Source of the DNA: Halobacillus_A sp043497005 | GTDB taxonomy: Bacteria > Bacillota > Bacilli > Bacillales > Halobacillaceae | NCBI RefSeq assembly: GCF_043497005.1 | Contig: NZ_JBIEKE010000001.1 | Span: forward strand, 558,001-622,000 | Reading direction: 5' to 3' | Length of the DNA stretch: 64,000 bases | In this document: positions 47,736 to 55,733 of the stretch, piece by piece | Layout of the letters: each line of letters starts with the position of its first letter | Numbering within the stretch: the stretch's first letter is position 1 | The notes under the pieces: generated by a model | The model's database searches: none | Seen by the model: only the letters and a program-made list of their open reading frames with translations | What the model was told of the DNA's origin: nothing | Made by a program: the position numbers and the translations under genes

Positions 47736-48182
47736 ATGAATAAAAGAATCATTGTCTTCACATCCGTTTATGCGATTATTATGGCAGCACTGCTTTTTAT
47801 AACGATAAATAATGATTGGAATCCTTCTGGTTATTCGTATGAAAGCGAAGGGGCTTCGGTTGCTATTAAAGAAGGAATAGCAGAAAACGAAGTAGGACAT
47901 CTCAGTTTTTCAGAAAATGCTGCAGAAGTGTTACTTTTACAATCAGCTATTCAAGAAGTGGAGCGTCACTGGCAGCAGGATTTAATCGTCATTTCGTTAT
48001 TATTTCCGCTGATTTTATTTACCGTTTTTAAAGAAACCCAGCCCTTTAAAGAACAAGTTCCTCGAAAGTGGTTTGCTGCGATAACGGCAGGGGTTATTGT
48101 CATCTATGCAGTAGCAACCGTTCCTTCCTATATAGGGGAAATACAGTCGGTAAATGATCAGGTAAACGCTCTCTTAAACTAG
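47736..48182 (+). CDS. Unknown membrane protein with extracellular domain
   Basis: A 148-residue protein I cannot assign. It has an N-terminal helix (about 6-22, FTSVYAIIMAALLFITI), an acidic, probably external region (about 25-75, rich in Ser and Glu), a second helix (about 82-97, LIVISLLFPLILFTVF), a short basic cytosolic loop (EQVPRKW) and a third helix (110-130). The ATG at 47736 has AAAGGAG 11 bases upstream; ATG 47727 has it only two bases away. It sits between speB and ywiB where B. subtilis has other genes, so it may be lineage-specific. Confidence 0.6.
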   Translation: MNKRIIVFTSVYAIIMAALLFITINNDWNPSGYSYESEGASVAIKEGIAENEVGHLSFSENAAEVLLLQSAIQEVERHWQQDLIVISLLFPLILFTVFKETQPFKEQVPRKWFAAITAGVIVIYAVATVPSYIGEIQSVNDQVNALLN

Positions 48183-48258
48183 ACAGGACTTGAGTTTTCG
48201 GTTGTGAATTCTTATAATATAAAGGTTAAGGATGTACGCTTAAACAAGGAGCGATAGA

Positions 48259-48690
48259 ATGACAGCTAAAGATGTGCGCGTTAAGCTCGTTACAGAGATC
48301 CGCGATGCTGAACGTAAAGAAGAAATGACGCTATCGGAGCCTGGCCAATTTTTCTCGCGTGGAGAAACGGAAGTGCTTAAGTTTACAGAGACCCCGGAAG
48401 AAGGGGAACCGATTCATACGATGGTAACGGTAAAGCCGGGGCATGTGAGTATTAAGCGAACAGGCGGCGTAGATATGCGGCAGGTCTTTCAGAAAAAGTT
48501 AGAGACGGAAAATATTTATCACCATACATATGGTGATTTTCATATGAAAACTTTCACCGATCAGATCGAATACCGTTCAATGGCGGAGGGAGATCGTGGA
48601 CGTTTATTTATTAGCTATCAAATGACGCTGAATCATGAAGTGACGCAGCGTCATCGGTTGACGTTACTTTTTGAGGAGGAAAGCGAATGA
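48259..48690 (+). CDS. ywiB: DUF1934 family protein YwiB
   Basis: A 143-residue beta-rich protein (calycin-like barrel expected for DUF1934). Features include GQFFSRGETEVLKFTE, VTVKPGHVSIKRTGGVDMRQVF, TYGDFHMKTFTDQIEY and GRLFISYQMTLNHEVTQRHRL. Function unknown. Its stop codon overlaps the argS start (ATGA), as in many Bacillaceae, so it is translationally coupled to argS. Confidence 0.88.
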   Translation: MTAKDVRVKLVTEIRDAERKEEMTLSEPGQFFSRGETEVLKFTETPEEGEPIHTMVTVKPGHVSIKRTGGVDMRQVFQKKLETENIYHHTYGDFHMKTFTDQIEYRSMAEGDRGRLFISYQMTLNHEVTQRHRLTLLFEEESE

Positions 48691-50354
48691 ATATTGTAGA
48701 ACAGACGGAACAAAAGCTTAAAGATGAAATCGTCCGTGCGGTTAAGGAAGCGGGATTAGCAGCCGACGAAGAAATGCCGGATGTTGTGCTGGAACAGCCG
48801 AAGGATAAGTCTCACGGTGATTATGCCACAAACATGGCGATGCAGCTGGCGCGTGTGGCGAAGAAGAATCCGCGTCAAATTGCGACAGAACTAGTGGAGC
48901 AGTTTGATCATTCGAAAGCATCGATTGAAAAGATTGAAATTGCGGGACCTGGCTTCATTAATTTTTATATGAACAACCAGTACTTAACTGACCTCGTGCC
49001 CTCTATTCTGGAGGCTGGAGAGGCTTACGGGCGTACAAATGTTGGTAACGGTCATAAAATTCAAGTAGAGTTCGTTTCCGCTAATCCAACAGGCACTCTT
49101 CACCTTGGACATGCCCGTGGAGCGGCCGTTGGCGATTCTCTATGTAATGTACTGGACGCGGCAGGCTACGATGTGTCACGTGAATATTACATCAACGATG
49201 CTGGAAACCAAATGGCCAATTTAGCTCTTTCTGTAGAAGCTCGATACATGCAGGCTCTTGGTGAAGAATGGAACATGCCTGAAGACGGTTATCACGGCAA
49301 GGATATTATCGAACTTGGCGAGAAGCTGGCTGAGGAGGATGGCGACAAGTGGGTCGACACTCCAGAAGAGGAGCGGCAGGAATTTTTCCGTTCATACGGC
49401 CTGAAGTTTGAATTAGATAAAATTAAACATGATTTAGAAGAGTTTCGAGTACCGTTTGATGAATGGTTTTCTGAAATATCGCTTTATGAAGGCGATCAAA
49501 TCAAAGATGCCCTGCAAGTATTAAAGGATAAAAACTACGTCTATGCCAAAGACGATGCGACCTGGTTTGAAACGACTAAATTCGGTGACGATAAAGACCG
49601 CGTTTTAATTAAAAATGATGGAACCTATACGTATTTAACACCGGATATTGCTTATCACAAAAATAAGCTCGACCGTGGATTTGATACATTAATTAATATT
49701 TGGGGAGCCGATCATCATGGTTACATTCCTCGAATGAGAGCGGCTATCCAGGCCCTGGGTTACAGCAAAGACACGCTGGAAGTTGAAATTATTCAAATGG
49801 TGAATCTGTTTCAAGACGGCGAAAAAGTCAAGATGAGTAAACGAACAGGCAAAGCCGTAACGTTACGTGAACTTATGGAAGAGGTAGGAATAGATGCCAT
49901 GCGCTATTTCTTCTCCATGCGTTCATGCGACTCTCACCTGGACTTTGACATGGATTTAGCCCGGTCGGAATCGAATGAAAACCCTGTCTACTATGTGCAA
50001 TATGCCCACGCTCGTATCTGTACAATGGTGAGCCAGGCGGTAGAAAAAGGTTTAGCAGCCGGTCAATTTGAGGGAAGCCATCTGAGTTCTGAAAAAGAAG
50101 AAGACTTACTCAAACGCTTAGGCGAATTTCCGCAGATCGTATCAGATGCAGCTGAAAAACGCACACCGCACCGAGTGACACAGTACGCATTTGATTTAGC
50201 ATCGAACTTACACAGCTTTTACAACGCTGAAAAAGTACTCGATCCAGACAATCAAGAACGTACCATAGCACGTGTAGCGTTAATGAAAGCCGTACGCACC
50301 ACACTACAAAATGCCCTGCACCTCATCGGTGTCTCCGCCCCAGAGAAAATGTAG
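48687..50354 (+). CDS. argS: Arginyl-tRNA synthetase
   Basis: A 555-residue class I synthetase charging tRNA-Arg. It has the N-terminal additional domain (about 1-95), the HIGH-type motif VEFVSANPTGTLHLGHARGA, the KMSK-type motif EKVKMSKRTGKAVTL and the helical DALR anticodon domain at the C-terminus (YVQYAHARICTM...FYNAEKVL). Complete. RBS GAGGAGGAAA lies in the end of ywiB. Confidence 0.96.
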   Translation: MNIVEQTEQKLKDEIVRAVKEAGLAADEEMPDVVLEQPKDKSHGDYATNMAMQLARVAKKNPRQIATELVEQFDHSKASIEKIEIAGPGFINFYMNNQYLTDLVPSILEAGEAYGRTNVGNGHKIQVEFVSANPTGTLHLGHARGAAVGDSLCNVLDAAGYDVSREYYINDAGNQMANLALSVEARYMQALGEEWNMPEDGYHGKDIIELGEKLAEEDGDKWVDTPEEERQEFFRSYGLKFELDKIKHDLEEFRVPFDEWFSEISLYEGDQIKDALQVLKDKNYVYAKDDATWFETTKFGDDKDRVLIKNDGTYTYLTPDIAYHKNKLDRGFDTLINIWGADHHGYIPRMRAAIQALGYSKDTLEVEIIQMVNLFQDGEKVKMSKRTGKAVTLRELMEEVGIDAMRYFFSMRSCDSHLDFDMDLARSESNENPVYYVQYAHARICTMVSQAVEKGLAAGQFEGSHLSSEKEEDLLKRLGEFPQIVSDAAEKRTPHRVTQYAFDLASNLHSFYNAEKVLDPDNQERTIARVALMKAVRTTLQNALHLIGVSAPEKM

Positions 50355-50476
50355 GTAGAAAAGCGTAAGCGGCCTGATAGACACGACACGCATAAGCAAG
50401 ATGCCGAAGTGAAGCGAACTTTCTTCACGCAGGTAGATTGCTTATGACGCGAGTGTCTGGCCGCAGCAGCTGGACA
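50355..50476. repeat. AAGCGTAAGC/CATAAGCA structured repeat, full copy (family B)
   Basis: It begins directly after the argS stop codon. ACACGACACGCATAAGCAA near 50380 faces TTGCTTATGACGCGAGTGT near 50440, an imperfect long inverted repeat, with an inner GTGAAGCGAAC/TTCTTCAC hairpin. It ends CTGGCCGCAGCAGCTGGACA. Confidence 0.7.
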
Positions 50477-50520
50477 GTAGAAAAGCGTAAGCGGCCTGAT
50501 AGACACGACACGCATAAGCA
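50477..50520 (+). repeat. 44-bp direct repeat, truncated second copy (family B)
   Basis: Positions 50477-50520 are identical to 50355-50398, then the similarity stops abruptly at CATAAGCA. The second unit is therefore cut in the middle of its inverted-repeat arm. Confidence 0.85.
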
Positions 50521-50548
50521 TTAAAGTCAAATGAATAAAACCATAACA

Positions 50549-50586
50549 AAAACCGCTTCAGCATAAAATAGTTGAAGCGGTTTTTT
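50549..50586 (+). terminator. Terminator of ywiB-argS
   Basis: AAAACCGCTTCA / TGAAGCGGTTTT with a 12-base loop, then T6. It lies about 195 bases after argS, beyond the inserted repeats. Confidence 0.82.
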
Positions 50587-50639
50587 CTGTTCATCTAAAA
50601 TAAGTAGTTGGGTATAGTAAAAATAAGGAGGAATGACCA

Positions 50640-50819
50640 ATGAAAGAAGTGGGTTTAGCACTACTAGCGGGGTTCATTGTAGGTGCCATATTTGCCGTAT
50701 TTAAACTCCCAATTCCTGCTCCGCCAGCATTAGCCGGAATTGCAGGAATTGTAGGCATTTATTTAGGATTTAAATTTATTGGGTGGGTATCACCAATGAT
50801 AACTTCCATATTAAATTAA
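50640..50819 (+). CDS. XapX domain-containing small membrane protein
   Basis: A 59-residue protein: MKEVGLALLAGFIVGAIFAV, then FKLPIPAPPALAGIAGIVGI and a short tail. Two membrane helices are joined by a proline-rich PIPAPPALAG turn, the XapX signature. Function unknown. ATAAGGAGGA is a good RBS. Its TAA overlaps the convergent cls stop codon, and no terminator separates the two genes. Confidence 0.82.
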   Translation: MKEVGLALLAGFIVGAIFAVFKLPIPAPPALAGIAGIVGIYLGFKFIGWVSPMITSILN

Positions 50820-52003
50820 AGAAGCGGGCGGAAAAACTTTGCGATCTGTTCATTAATACGAATGGCAAGCGAACGTTTGGCGATCCATTCTTCATCCAGG
50901 ATTCTTGCTTCTTTTACATCATTTAAATAAGCTTTTCGTAAGTCTTCTACAAATTCATCTTCATAAATATACATGTTGACTTCCTTATTCAAAAACATAC
51001 TGCGGCGGTCGAAATTGGCTGTACCTAAGTACGCGAAGGTGCGATCCACCATCATTACTTTAGCATGGTAAAATCCCCCGTCGAAAAAGCTTACGTTGGC
51101 ACCATGCCGGAATAATTCATACATAAACGGAAGTCCCGCTTCTTTCACGAGTGGATGGTCAGGCTTCATTGGAATCATTATGTGAATATTTACTCCGCGA
51201 TCAATGGCTTCTTTTAAAGCTGCCATCAGCATTTCAGTAGGTATAAAATATGGTGTTCCTATGAGAATCTCAAGTTTGGCGTTTTGTATCATCTCGAAAA
51301 AATCGTCTTCGAGTTCGCCGCCATCTGTAGCGCGTATACGAACGGTATGTTCTTCTTCCCGGCTCCGAATGAATGGCTGGTCCATTTCTTTCGTAGCTAA
51401 CCCCCAGTCATCGAGGAATGTTTTATGCAGGTCATTCACGACAGGTCCCGTCACGCGCAAATGGTAATCACGCCAATCTTGAAAATAAGAACTTTCACCT
51501 AAGTAGATCCTTCCTACATTATAACCGCCTACGTATCCGATTTTTCCATCGATGACAGCAATTTTCCGGTGGTTGCGGCGGTTTACTCTATAAAAAAAGT
51601 AGGGGAAACGCGGTGTCTCAGCAAATTGAAATTGAACACCGGCGTCTCTGAGTTCTTTACGAACCTTTTTGTTAATTTGGTAGCTTCCAAGCCGGTCTCC
51701 AAGCAATCGTACTTCGGCTCCTTCGTTTGCTTTCTTTTTTAAAGAATCCAGCAGTTTTCGTCCTGCTTTATCCACATTGATAACATAAAAAAATACATCC
51801 ACATGATGTTTGGCGTTCGCGATATCCTGACATAAGTCTTCATACAATGGGGAACCGTTTTTGTATAATTGATAATTTCCCGTCGTAATTTCAAATGGAA
51901 GGAAACGCTGTTTTGCTAAATGGTCTTTTCTTCCTAATTTAAAATCAATGATGGTTAGAAATACGATAAGAACAATGGCTGTAACGATCGTTGGCAAAAT
52001 CAT
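50816..52003 (-). CDS. cls: Cardiolipin synthase (phospholipase D superfamily)
   Basis: A 395-residue membrane-anchored enzyme condensing two phosphatidylglycerols to cardiolipin, important for halophile membranes. One N-terminal helix (about 1-20, MILPTIVTAIVLIVFLTI) is followed by two PLD domains with HRKIAVIDGKIGYVGGYN (first HKD) and HAKVMMVDRTFAYLGTANFD (second HKD). Only one N-terminal helix is present where longer Cls proteins have two. The ATG at 52003 has AAGGAGG upstream. Its order next to fadF resembles B. subtilis ywiE. Confidence 0.92.
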   Translation of the reverse strand: MILPTIVTAIVLIVFLTIIDFKLGRKDHLAKQRFLPFEITTGNYQLYKNGSPLYEDLCQDIANAKHHVDVFFYVINVDKAGRKLLDSLKKKANEGAEVRLLGDRLGSYQINKKVRKELRDAGVQFQFAETPRFPYFFYRVNRRNHRKIAVIDGKIGYVGGYNVGRIYLGESSYFQDWRDYHLRVTGPVVNDLHKTFLDDWGLATKEMDQPFIRSREEEHTVRIRATDGGELEDDFFEMIQNAKLEILIGTPYFIPTEMLMAALKEAIDRGVNIHIMIPMKPDHPLVKEAGLPFMYELFRHGANVSFFDGGFYHAKVMMVDRTFAYLGTANFDRRSMFLNKEVNMYIYEDEFVEDLRKAYLNDVKEARILDEEWIAKRSLAIRINEQIAKFFRPLL

Positions 52004-52083
52004 TGGGGGCCTCCTTCCAAGTTTACTTAGTAAGTATTCCCTATTAAGGACATTATTGAACATGAAAAATTTCGGAAACTTGT

Positions 52084-52112
52084 TGACTGAATGCTCATTC
52101 ATAATTTATAGT
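52084..52112 (+). promoter_or_regulatory. Promoter of fadF
   Basis: TTGACT (52084-52089), 17-bp spacer, TTATAG (52107-52112). The palindrome TGAATGCTCATTCA fills the spacer. Confidence 0.6.
52089..52102 (+). promoter_or_regulatory. TetR-type operator in the fadF promoter
   Basis: TGAATG-CT-CATTCA is a perfect 14-bp palindrome between the -35 and -10. It has the same TGARYG-NN-CRYTCA plan as the site at 54478-54491 upstream of the thiolase gene. The TetR regulator at 59857 is the likely ligand-responsive repressor (inference). Confidence 0.6.
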
Positions 52113-52173
52113 AAAGCTATAAGATTCAGAAAATTAGCAGTTTCTGGTCTAACAACGAAGAGGGGGAGAACAT

Positions 52174-54306
52174 ATGAATCCGTTGTTAATCGCCAATTGG
52201 ATCCTATTTCTTGGGGTTACAGCTTACGGTTTATACTTATTTGTTCGTGTTGTGCGAACTCGTATCGCATACATTAAACTGGGTCGTAAATTCGAATTTG
52301 ATGGTGAAATGAAAGACCGGCTCAATAAAGTATGGGTCAATGTATTCGGTCAAAAGAAACTTTTAAAAGATAAGAAGTCAGGTATTATTCACGTTATGTT
52401 TTTCTACGGTTTTATTCTTGTGCAATTTGGAGCAATTGATTTTATTTGGAAAGGACTGGCTCCGGATTCACATCTGCCGCTTGGGCCGTTCTATCCTGGG
52501 TTTACATTTTTTCAGGAGATTGTAACGCTTACTATTATTGTTGCCGTTATATGGGCATTTTATCGACGCTATGTGGAAAAACTTGTCCGACTTAAGCGTG
52601 GGTTTAAAGTGGGATTAGTCTTACTATTCATTGGCGGACTAATGGCATCTGTTCTTATAGGAAACGGGATGGGCATTATCTGGCATGGGCATGAGCCGAC
52701 TTGGACAGAACCTGTTGCGAGTTCAATTGCAAGCGCTTTCGGATGGATGCCTCCTGCAGCAGCTGCTGCTGTATTCTTTATTATGTGGTGGATTCACACG
52801 TTAATTTTACTTACATTTCTTGTGTATGTCCCGCAATCTAAGCATGCACACTTAATTGCTGCACCAGTTAACACGTTTTTAAGCAGACAGGACCCTCCTG
52901 GAAAATTAAAAACAATCGATTTCGAAATTGATGAAGAAGCAGATGAAGAGGATGTATCATTTGGGGTTGGTAAAATAGAAGATTTCAACCAGCTGCAAAT
53001 GATTGACTTTTATGCTTGTGTAGAATGCGGAAGGTGTACGAATGTATGTCCAGCCTCTGGTTCAGGAAAAATGCTGTCACCGATGGATTTGATCATTAAA
53101 CTGCGTGATCACTTAACGGAAAAAGGAGCAGCTGTAACCGGCCAGGCGCCTTGGGTACCGGCTTATGCATTCTCGAATACAGAAGGAAATACGCTGGCTC
53201 AAATGGCACAAACGCACGGGTCGGAGGAAGCAGCGGCCAGCATGGATGCGGTCCATAATAAGAGCCTCATTGGTGATGTCATTACCGAAGAAGAGCTATG
53301 GGCATGTACCACATGCCGTAACTGTGAGGATGCTTGTCCCGTTATGAATGAACACGTGGACAAAATTGTAGACTTGCGCCGTTACCTTGTCCTGACAGAA
53401 GGAAAAATGGATCCAGATGGCCAGCGGGCCATTATGAATATCGAGCGTCAAGGTAATCCATGGGGCCTGTCTAAGAAAGATCGAGAAAACTGGCGCGATG
53501 GAGAAGAAGATGTTCACATTCCTACTGTGAAAGAGTTGAAGAAATCAGGCGAAGAGTTTGACTACTTGTTCTGGGTAAGTTCCATGGGATCGTATGATAA
53601 CCGCAGTCAAAAAATTGCCATGGCGTTTGCGAAGCTGATGAACGCAGCAGGCATCAAGTTTGCGATTTTAGGAAATAAAGAACAGAACTCCGGCGATACC
53701 GCGCGCCGTATGGGAAATGAGTTTTTATTCCAGGAGCTTGCGGAGAAGAATATTAAAGAATTTGAGAAAAACGATGTGAAGAAGATCATTACGATTGATC
53801 CACACGCGTATAACATTTTCAAAAATGAATACCCTGATTTAGGTTTTGAAGCTGAAGTCTATCATCACACGGAAATGCTGGCAGAGTGGTTGAAGGATGG
53901 CCGTTTGAAGCCTGAGGCCGAAGTGAACGAAACGATTACGTATCACGACAGCTGTTACCTTGGCCGCTACAATGAAGTATATCAGCCGCCGCGTGATGTC
54001 CTTGAAATGATTCCAGGTGTTAAGGTAGTTGAGATGAAGCGCAATCGCTCGAATGGTATGTGTTGTGGTGCTGGCGGCGGCATGATGTGGATGGAAGAAA
54101 AATCAGGAAACCGGATGAACGTAGCACGTACGGAACAGGCATTAGAAGTAGAGCCTACGATGATCTCCAGCGGATGTCCATTCTGCTTAACGATGCTGTC
54201 TGATGGCACGAAAGCGAAAGAAGTAGAAGATGAAGTGAGCACAATGGATATTGCTGAAATTTTAGCGAAATCCATGTTTCCTGAAAAAGTAGAGAAAACA
54301 GCTTAA
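52174..54306 (+). CDS. fadF: FadF-like iron-sulfur protein (heterodisulfide reductase-related)
   Basis: A 710-residue membrane iron-sulfur protein. The N-terminal part (about 1-225) has about six helices resembling NarI-type cytochrome subunits. Two 4Fe-4S motifs follow, CVECGRCTNVCP near 285 and CTTCRNCEDACP near 385. Two CCG domains close the protein (DSCYLGRYN, NGMCCGAGGGMMW, SSGCPFCLTM). B. subtilis FadF (YwjF) has this architecture and lies with an acyl-CoA dehydrogenase. It probably passes electrons from acyl-CoA dehydrogenases and ETF to the quinone pool (inference). RBS AGAGGGGGAG precedes the ATG. Confidence 0.92.
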   Translation: MNPLLIANWILFLGVTAYGLYLFVRVVRTRIAYIKLGRKFEFDGEMKDRLNKVWVNVFGQKKLLKDKKSGIIHVMFFYGFILVQFGAIDFIWKGLAPDSHLPLGPFYPGFTFFQEIVTLTIIVAVIWAFYRRYVEKLVRLKRGFKVGLVLLFIGGLMASVLIGNGMGIIWHGHEPTWTEPVASSIASAFGWMPPAAAAAVFFIMWWIHTLILLTFLVYVPQSKHAHLIAAPVNTFLSRQDPPGKLKTIDFEIDEEADEEDVSFGVGKIEDFNQLQMIDFYACVECGRCTNVCPASGSGKMLSPMDLIIKLRDHLTEKGAAVTGQAPWVPAYAFSNTEGNTLAQMAQTHGSEEAAASMDAVHNKSLIGDVITEEELWACTTCRNCEDACPVMNEHVDKIVDLRRYLVLTEGKMDPDGQRAIMNIERQGNPWGLSKKDRENWRDGEEDVHIPTVKELKKSGEEFDYLFWVSSMGSYDNRSQKIAMAFAKLMNAAGIKFAILGNKEQNSGDTARRMGNEFLFQELAEKNIKEFEKNDVKKIITIDPHAYNIFKNEYPDLGFEAEVYHHTEMLAEWLKDGRLKPEAEVNETITYHDSCYLGRYNEVYQPPRDVLEMIPGVKVVEMKRNRSNGMCCGAGGGMMWMEEKSGNRMNVARTEQALEVEPTMISSGCPFCLTMLSDGTKAKEVEDEVSTMDIAEILAKSMFPEKVEKTA

Positions 54307-54309
54307 TCA

Positions 54310-54408
54310 GCTTTTGCCGCGAAAATCTGAGATTTGCCGCGAAAAAAATTATTTAGCCGCGTTTTTAGCTAAATAGCCGCGAATTATACAATTTGCCCGC
54401 GAAAACCA
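54310..54408 (+). repeat. Five GCCGCG boxes at a 20-bp period
   Basis: GCCGCG starts at 54316, 54336, 54356 and 54376, and a variant GCCCGCG at 54395. Each box is flanked by AT-rich sequence (TTTGCCGCGAAAA is the common unit). The array lies between fadF and the thiolase promoter. The variable bases between boxes differ, so the spacing is conserved rather than the full unit. Confidence 0.8.
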
Positions 54409-54431
54409 AATAAGGATTAGAAAAAAATGGT

Positions 54432-54463
54432 GGAAAGTGTACAGAAATTTTTGTACACTTTCC
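54432..54463 (+). terminator. Hairpin between fadF and the thiolase gene
   Basis: GAAAGTGTACA / TGTACACTTTC with an eight-base loop. The downstream T tract is weak (CTTAT), so termination may be partial. Confidence 0.5.
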
Positions 54464-54476
54464 TTATGAGAGTGAA

Positions 54477-54504
54477 TTGAGCGAGCGTTCAATCGCCATA
54501 AAAT
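54477..54504 (+). promoter_or_regulatory. Promoter and TetR-type operator of the acyl-CoA operon
   Basis: TTGAGC (54477-54482), 16-bp spacer, TAAAAT (54499-54504). The imperfect palindrome ATTGAGCGAGCGTTCAAT (54476-54493) covers the -35 and part of the spacer. Its core TGAGCG-AG-CGTTCA has the same 6-2-6 spacing as the fadF site. Confidence 0.6.
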
Positions 54505-54539
54505 GAAAGCGTTATCAAATATAAAGGAGGAACTATAAG

Positions 54540-55733
54540 ATGCGTAAAACAGTTATTGTAGCAGGAGCGAGAACACCATTTGGAAAATTCGGCGGTGGCT
54601 TAGCGCCATTAACGGCAGCCCAGCTGGGCGGAATTGCAATTAAAGAAACGTTAAAAAGAGCTAACGTTCAAGCAGAAGATGTAAATGAGGTCATTATGGG
54701 GACAGTTTTACAAGGAGGGCAAGGCCAACTGCCATCCCGCCAGGCTTCACGTGAAGCAGGAATTCCGTGGGACGTGAAAACAGAAACGGTAAACAAAGTA
54801 TGTGCGTCCGGCATGAGAAGTGTGACAATGGCCGATCAGTTTATCCGCCTTGGCGAAGAAGAAATTATCGTCGCGGGTGGAATGGAGAGCATGAGCAATG
54901 CGCCATATTTTATGCCGAAAGCCCGCTGGGGTTTGCGTATGGGTGATGCACCAGTCAAAGACATGATGGTGCATGACGGATTAACCTGTGCTTTTGAGGA
55001 TGTGCATATGGGCAATTACGGAAACCGCACAGCATCTGAACTCGAATTAACGCGTGAAGCTCAGGATGAATGGTCTTATCAAAGTCACCAGAGAGCCAGC
55101 TCAGCGATTAATGAAGGAAAATTAGCAGAAGAGATTGTCCCTGTCGAAGTGCCGCAGCGTAAAGGGGACCCGGTTGTTATTGAAAACGATGAAGCCCCGC
55201 GCAGCAATACCACGGTCGAAGCTTTGGCGAAACTAAAACCTGTTTTTGATCCTCAAGGAACGATCACGGCCGGAAACGCGCCCGGGGTGAACGATGGAGC
55301 TGCAGCAATGCTGCTTATGTCAGATGAGAAAGCGTCTGAACTTGGGGTGAACTCGCTGGCAACGATTATTGCTCATGAAGAAATTGCTGTAGAAGCGCAG
55401 GATTTTCCGCAGACGCCGGGACTAGTCATTAACAAACTATTGAAAAAAACAGGAATCTCAATTGATGATGTCGACCTTTTTGAAGTGAATGAAGCTTTTG
55501 CAGCTGTTTCACTCGCAAGTGGAAAGATTGCTGGACTTGATACTGAAAAAGTAAACGTCAACGGAGGTGCGGTTGCATTAGGCCACCCCATAGGGGCAAG
55601 CGGTGCCCGTATTATCCTGACACTTGCTCATGAATTAAAACGCCGCGGCGGCGGGTTAGGCATTGCTTCGATCTGTTCAGGCGGAGGGCAGGGAGATGCT
55701 GTACTTATCGAAGTAGCAGGAGGTCACGAGTAA
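54540..55733 (+). CDS. Acetyl-CoA C-acyltransferase (thiolase)
   Basis: A 397-residue thiolase that cleaves 3-ketoacyl-CoA (or condenses two acetyl-CoA). The acylated cysteine is in NKVCASGMRSVTMAD near residue 88. NEAFAAVSLASGKI, GGAVALGHPIGASGARI (His) and SICSGGGQGDAVLI (second Cys) complete the active site. It is close to MmgA/AtoB-type enzymes. RBS AAAGGAGGA precedes the ATG. It is the first gene of the six-gene operon up to the mutase, and its stop overlaps the next start (TAATG). Confidence 0.95.
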   Translation: MRKTVIVAGARTPFGKFGGGLAPLTAAQLGGIAIKETLKRANVQAEDVNEVIMGTVLQGGQGQLPSRQASREAGIPWDVKTETVNKVCASGMRSVTMADQFIRLGEEEIIVAGGMESMSNAPYFMPKARWGLRMGDAPVKDMMVHDGLTCAFEDVHMGNYGNRTASELELTREAQDEWSYQSHQRASSAINEGKLAEEIVPVEVPQRKGDPVVIENDEAPRSNTTVEALAKLKPVFDPQGTITAGNAPGVNDGAAAMLLMSDEKASELGVNSLATIIAHEEIAVEAQDFPQTPGLVINKLLKKTGISIDDVDLFEVNEAFAAVSLASGKIAGLDTEKVNVNGGAVALGHPIGASGARIILTLAHELKRRGGGLGIASICSGGGQGDAVLIEVAGGHE

